Origin: Bdellovibrio sp. NC01
GTDB taxonomy: Bacteria > Bdellovibrionota > Bdellovibrionia > Bdellovibrionales > Bdellovibrionaceae
DNA length: 64,000 bases
Direction of reading: 5' to 3'
Assembly (NCBI RefSeq): GCF_006874625.1
Contig: NZ_CP030034.1
Span: forward strand, 1-64,000
The position numbers were made by a program, and so were the translations under genes. Under the pieces are notes generated by a model. The model was not told the origin of the DNA. It did no database searches and saw only the letters and a list, made by a program, of their open reading frames with translations. Positions 11,962 to 20,758 of this stretch are shown piece after piece (position 1 is the first letter of the stretch; the number at the start of each line of letters is the position of its first letter).

Positions 11962-11983
11962 TTGACCTTGTCCTTTGGGCAAG
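11962..11983 (+). promoter_or_regulatory. Possible MerR-type promoter/operator before the MerR gene
   Basis: A -35-like TTGACC (11962-11967) is followed at once by the dyad CTTGTCC (11967-11973), TTT, GGGCAAG (11977-11983), with one G-T pair. MerR-family operators typically lie in the overlong spacer just after the -35 box. No convincing -10 hexamer is visible, so this is a suggestion. Confidence 0.35.
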
Positions 11984-12009
11984 CTCGAGGATTCTACTTA
12001 GAGGTTAGG

Positions 12010-13011
12010 ATGAAGAACTGGCTGACAATTGGACAATTCTCGAAAGCAATGGGTGTATCGGCGAAAGCACTTCGCCTTTATGAAAGCATCGGACTGATCA
12101 AGTCTCATGCGCGCGGTGAAAATGGTTACCGCTATTACGAAGAATCTCAATTAGAAATAGCTCATCGAATTAAAGGCTTCAAAGATCTTGGTTTCACATT
12201 GGCCGAAATCAAGGCGTTGCTTGAGGCCGATGAGTCTTTAGATTCCGACAAGCTTGCGACTTCAATGCAAGTACGCTTGAAAGAGATTTCAGAGCAAGCA
12301 GAGCTTCTTAAATCCCAGAAAGAACAGATCGAACGCATCCTTTCCTCTTTGCAGAAGAAACAAGAGCCGCTTCATGCGGAACAAAGGAGAGCGATCATGA
12401 GTTACTATGGTAAAGTTTCGATTCTGATTACGGGTTGTGATGGACTAGAAAAAACCGCGCACTTCGTGCACGAGCATTTTAAAAGTGCTGGCCAAGATGT
12501 ACCGATCTTCACTTGGTCTGCGGGTATGGAATTGCCAGACGCGAAACCTTATATTCTGATTCTTCCGGAAAAATTTCTAACACATGAAGATGTTCTTAAA
12601 ATCAATGCAGATGTCATTGTTATTAAAAGTGTCAGTGTTCATTCCGAAGAAATGGAAAAAGCATACTTACGCTTATTTGCGGAAGTAGGTCCGCACGTCA
12701 CGACTGTAATTAATGCTGATGATCGCGCTTCGGTTTCATTCGCGGGACAAGAAGCTGTTCGCAAAGGTCGAATTTTCTACTTCACAAAAAATCGTGCGCT
12801 GGAGCCACAGATTCAACACATCGGTGGTGTGATCAGTGATGGCGAAGAATTGGAAATTTACGGCTTCAATTTAAAATCAAAAGTTGAAATGAAGTACAAA
12901 AAGATATTGGCTTTCGAAGAAGAGATCGCGCTTTTATCTTCATTTGCGGCGGTGATGTCAGTGGGACTTGAAAAAGAAAATCTTGCTGGAACCTTGGCGT
13001 TGATTAAATAA
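12010..13011 (+). CDS. MerR-family regulator fused to a degenerate Mur-ligase-like domain
   Basis: A 333-residue protein starting at ATG 12010, with GAGG at 12001-12004 upstream. Residues 1-75 are a MerR winged helix-turn-helix (KALRLYESIGLI, GYRYY, IKGFKDLGFTLAEIKALL). Residues 80-125 are the dimerising coiled coil. Instead of a small ligand-binding tail, residues 133-333 resemble a Mur ligase: TGCDGLEKTA at 141-150 looks like a damaged ATP-binding loop (TGTNGKTTT), VINADD near 235 matches the Mur central domain, and the C-terminal helix region resembles the part that follows GxHN in Mur enzymes. The enzyme is probably inactive. I infer a sensor of a nucleotide-linked cell-wall precursor. 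Confidence 0.75.
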   Translation: MKNWLTIGQFSKAMGVSAKALRLYESIGLIKSHARGENGYRYYEESQLEIAHRIKGFKDLGFTLAEIKALLEADESLDSDKLATSMQVRLKEISEQAELLKSQKEQIERILSSLQKKQEPLHAEQRRAIMSYYGKVSILITGCDGLEKTAHFVHEHFKSAGQDVPIFTWSAGMELPDAKPYILILPEKFLTHEDVLKINADVIVIKSVSVHSEEMEKAYLRLFAEVGPHVTTVINADDRASVSFAGQEAVRKGRIFYFTKNRALEPQIQHIGGVISDGEELEIYGFNLKSKVEMKYKKILAFEEEIALLSSFAAVMSVGLEKENLAGTLALIK

Positions 13012-13013
13012 CA

Positions 13014-13045
13014 AAAAAGGGCTGATGTTTCCACCAGCCCTTTTT
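13014..13045. terminator. Bidirectional terminator between the MerR gene and the phosphohexomutase gene
   Basis: The stem GGGCTG/CAGCCC, with a ten-base loop, is flanked by A-run and T-run, so it can stop transcription from both converging genes. Confidence 0.85.
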
Positions 13046-13066
13046 CTTATCTTTTAAAATTTAGAA

Positions 13067-14437
13067 TTAAAGATATTTATTCACAACGGCTTCTACGCGA
13101 TCTTGGATCGCTTTCATGCCTGCTGCTGTTGAAGCTTCATAGCGCACAACCAATACCGGTTGTGTGTTAGAAGAGCGGCACAACGCCCAGCCGTCTGCGA
13201 AACTTAAGCGGATACCGTCAGTCAGATCTACTTTGTAGTCTGCGCCTGGGCCGCCTTTGAAGGCTTCTTTCATTTTCTCAACGATCAAAACTTTTTTCTC
13301 TTCAGTTGTGTCGATGCGAATTTCTGGTGTGTTGAATGCCGGTGGCAAACCTTCAAGAAGTTGTTGAATGTTTTTACCTGACTTCGCCAAGATCTCTACC
13401 AAACGCAAACCTGCGTAAGGAGCATCGTCGTAACCGTAGTTGCGATCTGCGAAGAATACGTGACCTGACATTTCACCACCGAACGGTGCTTTTTCAACTT
13501 TGATTTTTTCTTTTACAAGCGAGTGACCCGTTTTCCACATGATCGGTTGGCCACCGTGTTTTGCGATGTCGTGATACATACGATCAGAACATTTTACGTC
13601 GCCGATGATTTTCGCACCTTTTTGTTCAGCCAAAATTGCGCGCGAGATGATTGTCATCAACTCGTCACCGTAAATCATTTTACCAGTGTGATCGACAACG
13701 CCGATACGATCCGCATCACCGTCAAAACCAATGCCGCAAACCGCACCTTCTTTTTTAACTTGTGCCGCAAGGTCTACCAAGTTTTCTTCTACAGTTGGAT
13801 CTGGATGGTGATTTGGGAAACGTCCATCTGGTTCTTCAAACATGATTGTTGGTTTCATGCCGCACGCTTCGTAAAGACCGCGCACAACAGAACCACCGGC
13901 ACCGTTACCGCAATCAAGAACAACTTTGACGTTGCCCAAGTTGCCGAATTCTTTTTTGTAGCGTTCGTAGTACATCGGTTTGATGTCGAAGTGTTCTTCA
14001 GAACCTTGACCGCTGATGTATTCACCTTTTTCGATGATCTCGCGAAGTTTTTGAATTTCCGCACCGAAGATCGTTGATTTACCAACAGAGATTTTGAAAC
14101 CGTTGAATTCAGGCGGATTGTGTGAACCAGTTACTTGAACCGCGCCATCAACACCTTTCATTTCAAATGTAGAGAAATAACAAACTGGAGTTGTCACAAG
14201 TCCCAAGTGAATAACTTTTGCGCCAGATTCCATGAAACCTTTTGCCAAGTTTTTTACGATCGCAGGGCTGCTGACACGAGCATCGTGACCGATAGTGACC
14301 GTTGGGTTTGTGATATTTTTATTTTGCTTCATGTAGACAACATAAGCGCGAGCCAATAGATAAGCGAAGTGGTCATCGAACTGACCATTGTAAACACCGC
14401 GAATGTCGTATTCTCTGAAAATCACCGGTTGATACAT
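13067..14437 (-). CDS. Phosphomannomutase/phosphoglucomutase
   Basis: An alpha-D-phosphohexomutase that interconverts hexose 1- and 6-phosphates, supplying sugar nucleotides for LPS and polysaccharide or feeding glycolysis. The 456-residue protein starts at the ATG behind GAGAGG; a reading from 14455 adds six residues without a ribosome site. The phosphoserine loop is TGSHNPPEFNGFK, the magnesium loop GFDGDADRIGVV, the sugar loop GEMSGHVFF and the phosphate loop CRSSNTQPVLVVRYE. Loop types fit the bacterial AlgC/ManB-like dual-specificity group. A seven-base-pair hairpin without a T-run (14458-14474) lies just upstream. Confidence 0.93.
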   Translation of the reverse strand: MYQPVIFREYDIRGVYNGQFDDHFAYLLARAYVVYMKQNKNITNPTVTIGHDARVSSPAIVKNLAKGFMESGAKVIHLGLVTTPVCYFSTFEMKGVDGAVQVTGSHNPPEFNGFKISVGKSTIFGAEIQKLREIIEKGEYISGQGSEEHFDIKPMYYERYKKEFGNLGNVKVVLDCGNGAGGSVVRGLYEACGMKPTIMFEEPDGRFPNHHPDPTVEENLVDLAAQVKKEGAVCGIGFDGDADRIGVVDHTGKMIYGDELMTIISRAILAEQKGAKIIGDVKCSDRMYHDIAKHGGQPIMWKTGHSLVKEKIKVEKAPFGGEMSGHVFFADRNYGYDDAPYAGLRLVEILAKSGKNIQQLLEGLPPAFNTPEIRIDTTEEKKVLIVEKMKEAFKGGPGADYKVDLTDGIRLSFADGWALCRSSNTQPVLVVRYEASTAAGMKAIQDRVEAVVNKYL

Positions 14438-14509
14438 TAAAAACCTCTCAATCAAGTCTTCACTAAAAGTGAAGTAGGTATTCGGAATGATTAGAATTAA
14501 TATTAACTG

Positions 14510-15463
14510 CTAGTGCTGTCGAGCTAATTTTATAGCCCAGCGAATGGCATCAATCATCGAGCTTGGATTGGCTTTGTTTTTACCAAAAATATCCTTCGCA
14601 GTGCCGTGATCGACGCTGGTGCGGACGAAGGGAATGCCGAGTGTTACGTGCACGCCACTATCCTGGCCGTGAATCATTTTAAAAGGGATTAAACCCTGAT
14701 CATGATAAAGGCTTACATACACGGAATATTTCTTCCAATTAACGGGAAAGAAAGCCGCGTCGGGAACCAAGGGACCTTCGACAGGAATTTCGTGTTCCTG
14801 TGCAAAAGATTTCAAATTTGGAAAAATCAAAAGCTCTTCCTGACCGATTAAACCTTCTTCGCCGGCGTGAGGGTTTAATCCCAATACTGCGATAGGCTTC
14901 TTGGCGATCGCCGGAGCAAGTTTTCGGCGCAGTTGATCGGCGTGTAGTAAAGCTTCTGCCACAACTGAAAAACTTAAGTGTTTTGGAACTTTATTAATAG
15001 GCAAATGTCCGGTCGCCAACACGACGTTGAAATGCTCGCCAATAAATCCCATGTGCACGTTTTTAGTTTTTGAAATGCGCTTTAAAATATCTGTATGCCC
15101 AAGATCTTTAAAACCAGATTCCTGAATCGAAGTTTTAGTTAAGGGCGCAGTGGCCATCGCATCGACTTTTTTCTGATAGCAGGCTTTGGCGGTGATTTCC
15201 ACCCACTCTGCCGGCGAAAGATCAGAAGCGATGTCGACAAGATAAGGACCTTCGACTTTTAAAGCCTCAGAAAAATCATCCACGGTGATACGCGTGAATT
15301 TTTCATCGATAAGTTTTAAATATTTTTTAGAGGCATCTTCACAGCGCCACAAAAAGAACTGAACGCCTTTTTGTGGGCCGATTTTGTGTAAGGCTTTGGC
15401 TGTTACTTCAAAGCCAATACCGTCTGAATCACCAGTTGTAAGAACAACTTTCAGATTACTCAT
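14510..15463 (-). CDS. pdxA: 4-hydroxythreonine-4-phosphate dehydrogenase
   Basis: PdxA oxidises 4-phosphohydroxy-L-threonine in pyridoxal phosphate synthesis. The 317-residue protein begins GDSDGIGFEV, a variant of the usual GDPAGIGPE. It has the metal and substrate motifs LGLNPHAGE, LYHDQGLIPFK and VRTSVDHGTAKDI. The start codon lies inside the end of the parvulin gene (AATGAGTAA, an eight-base overlap), so it is the last, coupled cistron of the chaperone operon. SurA-PdxA linkage is also found in enterobacteria. Confidence 0.93.
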   Translation of the reverse strand: MSNLKVVLTTGDSDGIGFEVTAKALHKIGPQKGVQFFLWRCEDASKKYLKLIDEKFTRITVDDFSEALKVEGPYLVDIASDLSPAEWVEITAKACYQKKVDAMATAPLTKTSIQESGFKDLGHTDILKRISKTKNVHMGFIGEHFNVVLATGHLPINKVPKHLSFSVVAEALLHADQLRRKLAPAIAKKPIAVLGLNPHAGEEGLIGQEELLIFPNLKSFAQEHEIPVEGPLVPDAAFFPVNWKKYSVYVSLYHDQGLIPFKMIHGQDSGVHVTLGIPFVRTSVDHGTAKDIFGKNKANPSSMIDAIRWAIKLARQH

Positions 15464-16400
15464 TGATTCTAACGAAAGACTCGTCACGTTTGTTTTGTAA
15501 CCAGAATTTCAACTGACGTTTAAAGCTGACTTCCAGAAGTTGCGCTTTGATTCTTTCCTTAGCTTTTTCAAACTTAGGATCCGTCGTCAATTTTTTACCA
15601 GTCAATTTGGCGATGTGGTAACCAAGACGGGACTTGATGATTCCCGTTGTTTCGCCAACTTTTAAATTTGAAATCGCGCTTTCGATCTCTGGCAAAAACT
15701 CACCCGACTTGAAAGTACCAAGTGCGCCACCAGAAGAAAAATTTGGATCTTCACTGAATTGCTCTGCCAAAACTTCGAAGCTTTCGCCGTTACGAAGTTT
15801 GCCCAGTACAACTTCGGCGCGTTTGTAAGCGGCTTCAGAGCCACCTTTTTTCGGGCTAAAGAAGATGTGGGCAACCGAGAATTCATCGATCGATGGACGG
15901 CTGTTTGGATTGTTTTTTAGGTATTCATTCAAAGCATCGTCATCAGAAATACGAAGTTTTGAAATGATCTCTGTATCCATCAAAGATTGCTTTTCGATTT
16001 TTTCTTTCAAGAAAACTTTATACTCAGAAGCAGAAATGCCTTGGCCTTTAAGAATATTTTCCAACTCAGCTTCGCTGACATTGTTTCTTTTAGCCATGTC
16101 TTTAAATTCAGATTCAACACGATCGTTTGTCACCGACAAGTTCAAACGTTTGATTTCTGATTCGATGATTTTTTCATTAATCAAATAATCAAGTTGCGCT
16201 TTGCGATCATTCTTTAAGCTGTCGATTGATTTATCCATTAACAACGCATCGTCGACCATGCCTGGTTTAGAAATACGTTTTTGCAAAAGCTTCAGATCAG
16301 ACTCCAAGACGATTTCTGAATTCACCACGGCCAAAGTTTTTTCAACCACTTCAGCGTGTGCCGGTCCTGAGATCAATAGTGCAAATAAAATACTAATCAT
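15456..16400 (-). CDS. SurA-like periplasmic peptidyl-prolyl isomerase
   Basis: A secreted chaperone of 314 residues with a short signal peptide (GPAHA). It has a SurA-type N-terminal helical domain with VVNSEIVLESDL near the start, and one parvulin domain (about residues 174-265: VAHIFFSP, AEQFSEDPN, GGALGTF, LGYHIAKLTG). SurA proteins escort outer-membrane proteins to the Bam complex. Only one parvulin domain is present, against two in E. coli SurA. It overlaps the upstream lipoprotein gene and the downstream pdxA by eight bases each, and is the most SurA-like member of the three-gene array. Confidence 0.87.
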   Translation of the reverse strand: MISILFALLISGPAHAEVVEKTLAVVNSEIVLESDLKLLQKRISKPGMVDDALLMDKSIDSLKNDRKAQLDYLINEKIIESEIKRLNLSVTNDRVESEFKDMAKRNNVSEAELENILKGQGISASEYKVFLKEKIEKQSLMDTEIISKLRISDDDALNEYLKNNPNSRPSIDEFSVAHIFFSPKKGGSEAAYKRAEVVLGKLRNGESFEVLAEQFSEDPNFSSGGALGTFKSGEFLPEIESAISNLKVGETTGIIKSRLGYHIAKLTGKKLTTDPKFEKAKERIKAQLLEVSFKRQLKFWLQNKRDESFVRINE

Positions 16401-17361
16401 TCGTGCCTCGTGTATCGACAGAGATAGAATTCATCAAATCATAGTCTTTGAGGACTTTACTACTTCTGAGCTGTGCATCAAGCCATGCGACATATTCTGC
16501 CTGCTCGCGTTGCGCTTTTAGGGCACGAATAATCTGCGGTTTTACTTCTTCCAAAGGAGTTGTTGAAGCCGGAGCTTTCTTTTCAACTTTGATCAAATGC
16601 ACGCCAAAGGGGCTTTTAACCGTCTGAACGCCCGATCCTGCGCTGAAAAGTGGATCGAAGTAATCTACGGTCCCCTTTTCAATCCAGCCAACGACACCGC
16701 CGTTTTTGCTTTCTGGAGTGATTGAGAATTTCTTTGCCACTTCCGCAAAATCTTTGGTCTTAAGATCTAATTTAATCGCATCGGCTTTCGCTTCGTTATC
16801 AACCACAACTTGGCGGATATAGATGCGCTCTTTGCGTTTGTATTGGTCTTTACGATCTTCGTAATAGCGTTTGATTTCGTCTTCTGAAGGCGCTTTTACT
16901 TTTTCGTTAATTTTTTTAAAAACTTCGCGTTCGATCATCACGTAACGAAGTTCTTCGCGCCATTCTGAAAAGGAAAGATTTTCTTGGGCAAGAGCTCTGC
17001 GGAAAGAAAGATCGTCTGGATAACTTGCTCGCAACTTATCCACTTCTTTATCCAGAGAGTTTTCTGAAACCACGATGCTTTGTGAGCGAGCCCAATCTAG
17101 CGTCAGACTTTTCACTAAGAAATCGCGTAAAATTTCTTCTTTGATTCGATGAATATTATTTGGATCTTTTGCGGCAAGAGCATCGAAGTTACGAAGCTTG
17201 CGGGCCAATTGATTGGCGAACTCTTTCGTTGTCAGCACGTGATCGTTCACCTGCTCGACTGGTTTCTTCGAAAGACGTTGATAATTCGACGGACATCCCG
17301 CCAATCCCACTGTCATCAAAATAAAAAGCCCCGTCATAGCGGGGCCTTTAAGAAATTTCAT
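16393..17361 (-). CDS. Parvulin-type PPIase lipoprotein
   Basis: A 322-residue membrane-anchored foldase of the PrsA/SurA class. The signal sequence ends in the lipobox LAGC (cysteine near residue 23). A SurA_N-like helical region (VNDHVLTTKEFANQLARKL) is followed by a parvulin domain (about 180-270: RQVVVDNEAKA, FSITPESKNGGVVGWIEKG, PFGVHLIKVE) and a C-terminal helix. Lipidation distinguishes it from the soluble paralogues on both sides. It shares an eight-base overlap with the downstream gene and a 16-base gap with the upstream one, so all three form one operon. Confidence 0.87.
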   Translation of the reverse strand: MKFLKGPAMTGLFILMTVGLAGCPSNYQRLSKKPVEQVNDHVLTTKEFANQLARKLRNFDALAAKDPNNIHRIKEEILRDFLVKSLTLDWARSQSIVVSENSLDKEVDKLRASYPDDLSFRRALAQENLSFSEWREELRYVMIEREVFKKINEKVKAPSEDEIKRYYEDRKDQYKRKERIYIRQVVVDNEAKADAIKLDLKTKDFAEVAKKFSITPESKNGGVVGWIEKGTVDYFDPLFSAGSGVQTVKSPFGVHLIKVEKKAPASTTPLEEVKPQIIRALKAQREQAEYVAWLDAQLRSSKVLKDYDLMNSISVDTRGTND

Positions 17362-17377
17362 TTAAAGTGAATCCTTA

Positions 17378-18187
17378 TTATTTAAGAGCACCTTTGTTTT
17401 CTTTAATTGAGTAAGTCTTTTTCAACTTATCGAAGTACTCATTAAAGATCTGTTTTCTTTTTTCATCGAAAACAGCGGCTCTGATTTGGCGTTTATTCGC
17501 GTTTTCAAAGCTTCTACGGCCCGTTAATTTTACGATGTGGAAACCAAATTGAGTTTCGATGAGGCCCTTGATTTCACCGACTTTCATGTTTTGGATAGCA
17601 TCGTAGTAGTTCGGTACCAATGTTACACGAGATTGCCAACCGATATCGCCACCAACTTGTTTTGACAACGCATCGTCAGAGTACAATTTAACCAGTTCTT
17701 CGAATGGACGTTTGCTCTTTTTAACTTCTTCGAAGATTTCGTTAGCACGTTTTCTTGCTTCTTCAACTTGCGCAGGTGTTGCACCTGGTTTGTATTCGAT
17801 CAAGATGTGGCTTGTGCGAAGTTCTGGATTGTTTTTATACCAAGCTTCCATCTCTTTATCAGAAACTTGAATTTTTTGAACGCGTTGACCGATGTCTTTT
17901 TCAAGCAATGCTTTGTAAAGAACTTGGTTGTATTGATCTTGAACGATTGGATCTTTTTCAAGACCACGTTTGCGAGCTTCTTGTACGCCGACTTCGTAAC
18001 GGATCAGGTCTTCAAGAAAAAGTTGCTTTGAAGGTGGGTTGATCGTTTGAGAACGGATTTCATTGTACTTTTTATTGAAGTCCTCAAGTGTGATTGTTTT
18101 AGTGCCCACTTGCGCTACCACTTCAGTGGATTTCTGTGCAAATGCGGTCGCCGAGATGAGCATCAAGATGCAGATAACAAGTTTCAT
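17378..18187 (-). CDS. Secreted parvulin-type PPIase
   Basis: A 269-residue periplasmic isomerase and chaperone. It has a clear signal peptide (MKLVICILMLISATAFAQ), a short helical chaperone part (EVVAQVGTKTITLEDFNKKY) and a parvulin domain (about 124-230: SHILIEYKPGATPAQV, LVKLYSDDALSKQVGGDIGW, FGFHIVKLTG). It is the first gene of the operon ending in pdxA. The stretch 18188-18240 must contain the promoter, because a terminator of the preceding transcription unit lies at 18226-18250. Confidence 0.88.
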   Translation of the reverse strand: MKLVICILMLISATAFAQKSTEVVAQVGTKTITLEDFNKKYNEIRSQTINPPSKQLFLEDLIRYEVGVQEARKRGLEKDPIVQDQYNQVLYKALLEKDIGQRVQKIQVSDKEMEAWYKNNPELRTSHILIEYKPGATPAQVEEARKRANEIFEEVKKSKRPFEELVKLYSDDALSKQVGGDIGWQSRVTLVPNYYDAIQNMKVGEIKGLIETQFGFHIVKLTGRRSFENANKRQIRAAVFDEKRKQIFNEYFDKLKKTYSIKENKGALK

Positions 18188-18225
18188 ACTTTAAAAGTCC
18201 CTTTAAAAAGTTGAATTCGTACTAT

Positions 18226-18250
18226 GAAAAAAGGCTAGCACTAGCCCTTA
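18226..18250 (-). terminator. Terminator of the etfB-etfA-acyltransferase operon
   Basis: Read on the minus strand, GGCTAG pairs with CTAGCC around TG, followed by six T. The first arm includes the stop codon of the acyltransferase gene. Confidence 0.8.
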
Positions 18251-18894
18251 TTATCGGCAATGAAATTAAGAGCTTGTGCCCTTGCATGGTGCAAAAGAGT
18301 CTCTAACTCTAGAGCAAGGTCTGGGTTTCTTGGATCGACATCTTTTTTGATCTCTTCCATCGGTCCGACCCAATAAATGATCACACGAGCGAATGGTTTT
18401 GGCAGAAAAGTTTTATTCCATGATTTAGGGAAATAAAGTGCGCTGTTACAGTACACTCCGACCGCATAAATCGGACCGTGAATCATGCGCGAAAGTTCGA
18501 ACACTCCCGGCTTCACTTTGTGTAACGGACCTTTAGGGCCATCTACCGCAAAGCTGCAATTTCCCCCGTCTTTTAGTAAACGCAACAAACCTTTGAGGGC
18601 TTGAACTCCACCACGAGTTGAAGACCCGCGCGACGTTTTTGCGCCCATTAATTTTAGAACTGTGGCCATCAATTCGCCGTCTTTTGATTGCGATGCGATC
18701 GTTGCGATACTGTAGCGCTTTACGATGCTAACCAAAGCCAGTTCATCACCATGCCAGTGCGCGAGCACGACAGGTTTTTTATCTTTTAAGGATTGTTTCA
18801 AAGAATCAGGTTCAATAATTCGAACCCTCCACGTCCATGAGAGGGTTCTGTAAAATACGAAAATAATGAATGGTAGAATGTATTTTCTAAACAC
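18241..18894 (-). CDS. DUF374-type lysophospholipid acyltransferase
   Basis: A 217-residue membrane-associated acyltransferase of the LPLAT superfamily. It has one N-terminal hydrophobic helix, the catalytic region LAHWHGDEL near residue 45, and the family marker FAVDGPKGP near residue 118. Members of this group are implicated in lipid A or phospholipid acylation. The start is GTG with no clear ribosome site, nine bases after the etfA stop, which suggests coupled translation. The link to electron-transfer flavoprotein genes is not explained by known function. Confidence 0.82.
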   Translation of the reverse strand: MFRKYILPFIIFVFYRTLSWTWRVRIIEPDSLKQSLKDKKPVVLAHWHGDELALVSIVKRYSIATIASQSKDGELMATVLKLMGAKTSRGSSTRGGVQALKGLLRLLKDGGNCSFAVDGPKGPLHKVKPGVFELSRMIHGPIYAVGVYCNSALYFPKSWNKTFLPKPFARVIIYWVGPMEEIKKDVDPRNPDLALELETLLHHARAQALNFIADNKG

Positions 18895-18903
18895 TGTGAA
18901 TGC

Positions 18904-19872
18904 TTAGTGGTGAAGAGCCTTTTTGAACTCTTCAGTCAGTTTTGGAACGATTTCCAAAGCGTCACCTACGATACCGTAAGTTGCTTTTTGGAAGATTGGA
19001 GCGTTCGCATCGTTGTTGATTGCAACGATAACTTTAGAACCACTCATACCTGCCAAATGTTGAATCGCGCCAGAGATACCAACTGCGATGTACAACGAAG
19101 GCGCTACTGTTTTACCAGTTTGACCAACTTGCATACCGTGACCTACCCAACCAGCGTCAACAACGGCACGTGAAGCACCTACAGTTGCGCCAAGAACGTC
19201 AGCCAAGTCGTTCAAAATTTTGAAGTTTGCAGCTTCTTTCAAACCACGACCACCAGAAACGATAACGTTTGCTTCAGTCAAATCTAGTTTTTCTGAAGTG
19301 CCTTTAACGATTTCTTTGATCAAAGTTTTCAAATCCACAGTCGCAGCAGCGTGTTCTGTTACTGTTGCCGTTTTTGATGTGTCAGCAGCTTCAACTGGAA
19401 GTTGATTTGCGCGCATCAAAACGATTTTGATTGGGCTGTTTTCAAAATTTACAGTCGCAAATGCTTTGCCAGAATACATTGGTTTTACAGCAGTCACGTT
19501 GTCGCCAGAGATTGTCAGTTGAACGCAATCAGAAGCAACGCCTGTGTTCAAGCGAGCTGCAACACGTGGGAACAAGTCTTTCCCAGTTGAAGATGCAGAA
19601 GCAAGAATGATTGAAGGCTGAACTTTGTTGATAATACCAACAAGGTTTGCAGCGTATGATTCAGGATTGTAAGCATCCAAACCAGCATCTTTAACTACGT
19701 GAACTTCGTTCGCGCCGTTGTTGCCGATTGCAGTTGTTACATCACCTGCATGAGAACCGAAAGATACTGCAACCACTGTGTTACCAGATTTTGCAGCAGC
19801 TTGCAGAAGTTCCATAGAGCTGCGTTTAAGTTTACCATTAGCTTGTTCAGTAAAAACTAAGACTTTACCCAT
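18904..19872 (-). CDS. etfA: Electron transfer flavoprotein alpha subunit
   Basis: EtfA binds FAD and carries electrons from acyl-CoA and other dehydrogenases to the quinone pool. The 322-residue protein has the N-terminal ETF fold and the C-terminal FAD-binding domain with SGGRGLK, the motif GQTGKTVAPSLYIAVGISG and QHLAGM. The start ATG is preceded by GGAG. It follows etfB after 11 bases. The ETF-quinone oxidoreductase gene is not in the window. Confidence 0.96.
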   Translation of the reverse strand: MGKVLVFTEQANGKLKRSSMELLQAAAKSGNTVVAVSFGSHAGDVTTAIGNNGANEVHVVKDAGLDAYNPESYAANLVGIINKVQPSIILASASSTGKDLFPRVAARLNTGVASDCVQLTISGDNVTAVKPMYSGKAFATVNFENSPIKIVLMRANQLPVEAADTSKTATVTEHAAATVDLKTLIKEIVKGTSEKLDLTEANVIVSGGRGLKEAANFKILNDLADVLGATVGASRAVVDAGWVGHGMQVGQTGKTVAPSLYIAVGISGAIQHLAGMSGSKVIVAINNDANAPIFQKATYGIVGDALEIVPKLTEEFKKALHH

Positions 19873-19883
19873 TTCGCTACTCC

Positions 19884-20657
19884 TTACAGAACTTTCGCTT
19901 CGTCGCGAAGAAGTTTAACCAACTCTGAAGCTTGTGCAGATGAATCGCCAGAAAGCATTTTTACTGCTGGTTTTTCTGCCGGCAAAGTCATGCCAGAGTA
20001 TTTTACTTTGATGTCAGTTGCAGGAATATTCAATGAAGCGAATTCGATCTCTTTGATCGTTTTCTTTTTTGCTTTCATGATACCAGGAAGAGAAGCGTAA
20101 CGAGGCATATTCAAACCTTTGTTCGCCGCCACTACCGCTGGAGTCATCATTTGCACAACTTCTTTCGCGCCACCTTCGATGTCGCGTTCTACAGTTACGT
20201 TTTCTGGTGTGAAAGCGAACTTAGATACAACAGTTGTGTGAGGCACGTTCAAGAATTCAGCCATCATTTGGCTTACTGAAGATGCGTTGTCATCGATCGC
20301 AAGTTTTCCAGTGAAGATTACTTTTGCGCCACCTTCTGCTTTGATAACCTCAGCAAGTGCTTTTGCCGTTGCGAAATTGTCCAAGCCTTCGCCGTTGATA
20401 ACGATTGCTTCATCTGAACCCATTGCCAAAGCTGTACGAAGAGATTCAACAACACGAGCCTTTGGTCCTACGCTCAAAACCCAAACTTGAGAACCTGCGT
20501 TGGCGTCGCGAAGTTTGATCGCTTCTTCAACTGCATATTCATCATAAGGGTTCATAACCCATTTAATACCCGCCGTGTCGATACCAGTTTGGTCGGGAGA
20601 GATCTTAATCTTTGTTTCGGTGTCAGGCACCTGCTTGATGCACACAAAAATCTTCAT
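19884..20657 (-). CDS. etfB: Electron transfer flavoprotein beta subunit
   Basis: EtfB pairs with EtfA and binds AMP. The 257-residue protein begins with the typical MKIFVCIKQVPDTE, includes NPYDEYAVEEA and the conserved recognition-loop region near ANKGLNMPRYASLPGIMKA. A GGGG ribosome site precedes ATG. It is the first gene of a minus-strand operon and is divergent from sdhCAB across 180 bases that contain a perfect palindrome. Confidence 0.96.
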   Translation of the reverse strand: MKIFVCIKQVPDTETKIKISPDQTGIDTAGIKWVMNPYDEYAVEEAIKLRDANAGSQVWVLSVGPKARVVESLRTALAMGSDEAIVINGEGLDNFATAKALAEVIKAEGGAKVIFTGKLAIDDNASSVSQMMAEFLNVPHTTVVSKFAFTPENVTVERDIEGGAKEVVQMMTPAVVAANKGLNMPRYASLPGIMKAKKKTIKEIEFASLNIPATDIKVKYSGMTLPAEKPAVKMLSGDSSAQASELVKLLRDEAKVL

Positions 20658-20742
20658 ATTTTTACCCCGTTTTTTAGAGGCTTTGTTCTATCGCAAGTCC
20701 AGGAAAGGCAAAACTAAATTCCATATTTAACGTCGTGCGAAA

Positions 20743-20758
20743 CATGACCGGGGTCATG
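20743..20758. promoter_or_regulatory. Palindromic operator-like site between etfB and sdhC
   Basis: CATGACC and GGTCATG flank two G in a perfect dyad. It lies 85 bases from the etfB start and 80 bases from the sdhC start, where one dimeric regulator could control both respiratory operons. No protein is assigned. Confidence 0.45.

Noticed and set aside
14458-14474. Hairpin CTTCACT-AAA-AGTGAAG as a terminator
   Set aside because: No T-run follows on either strand.
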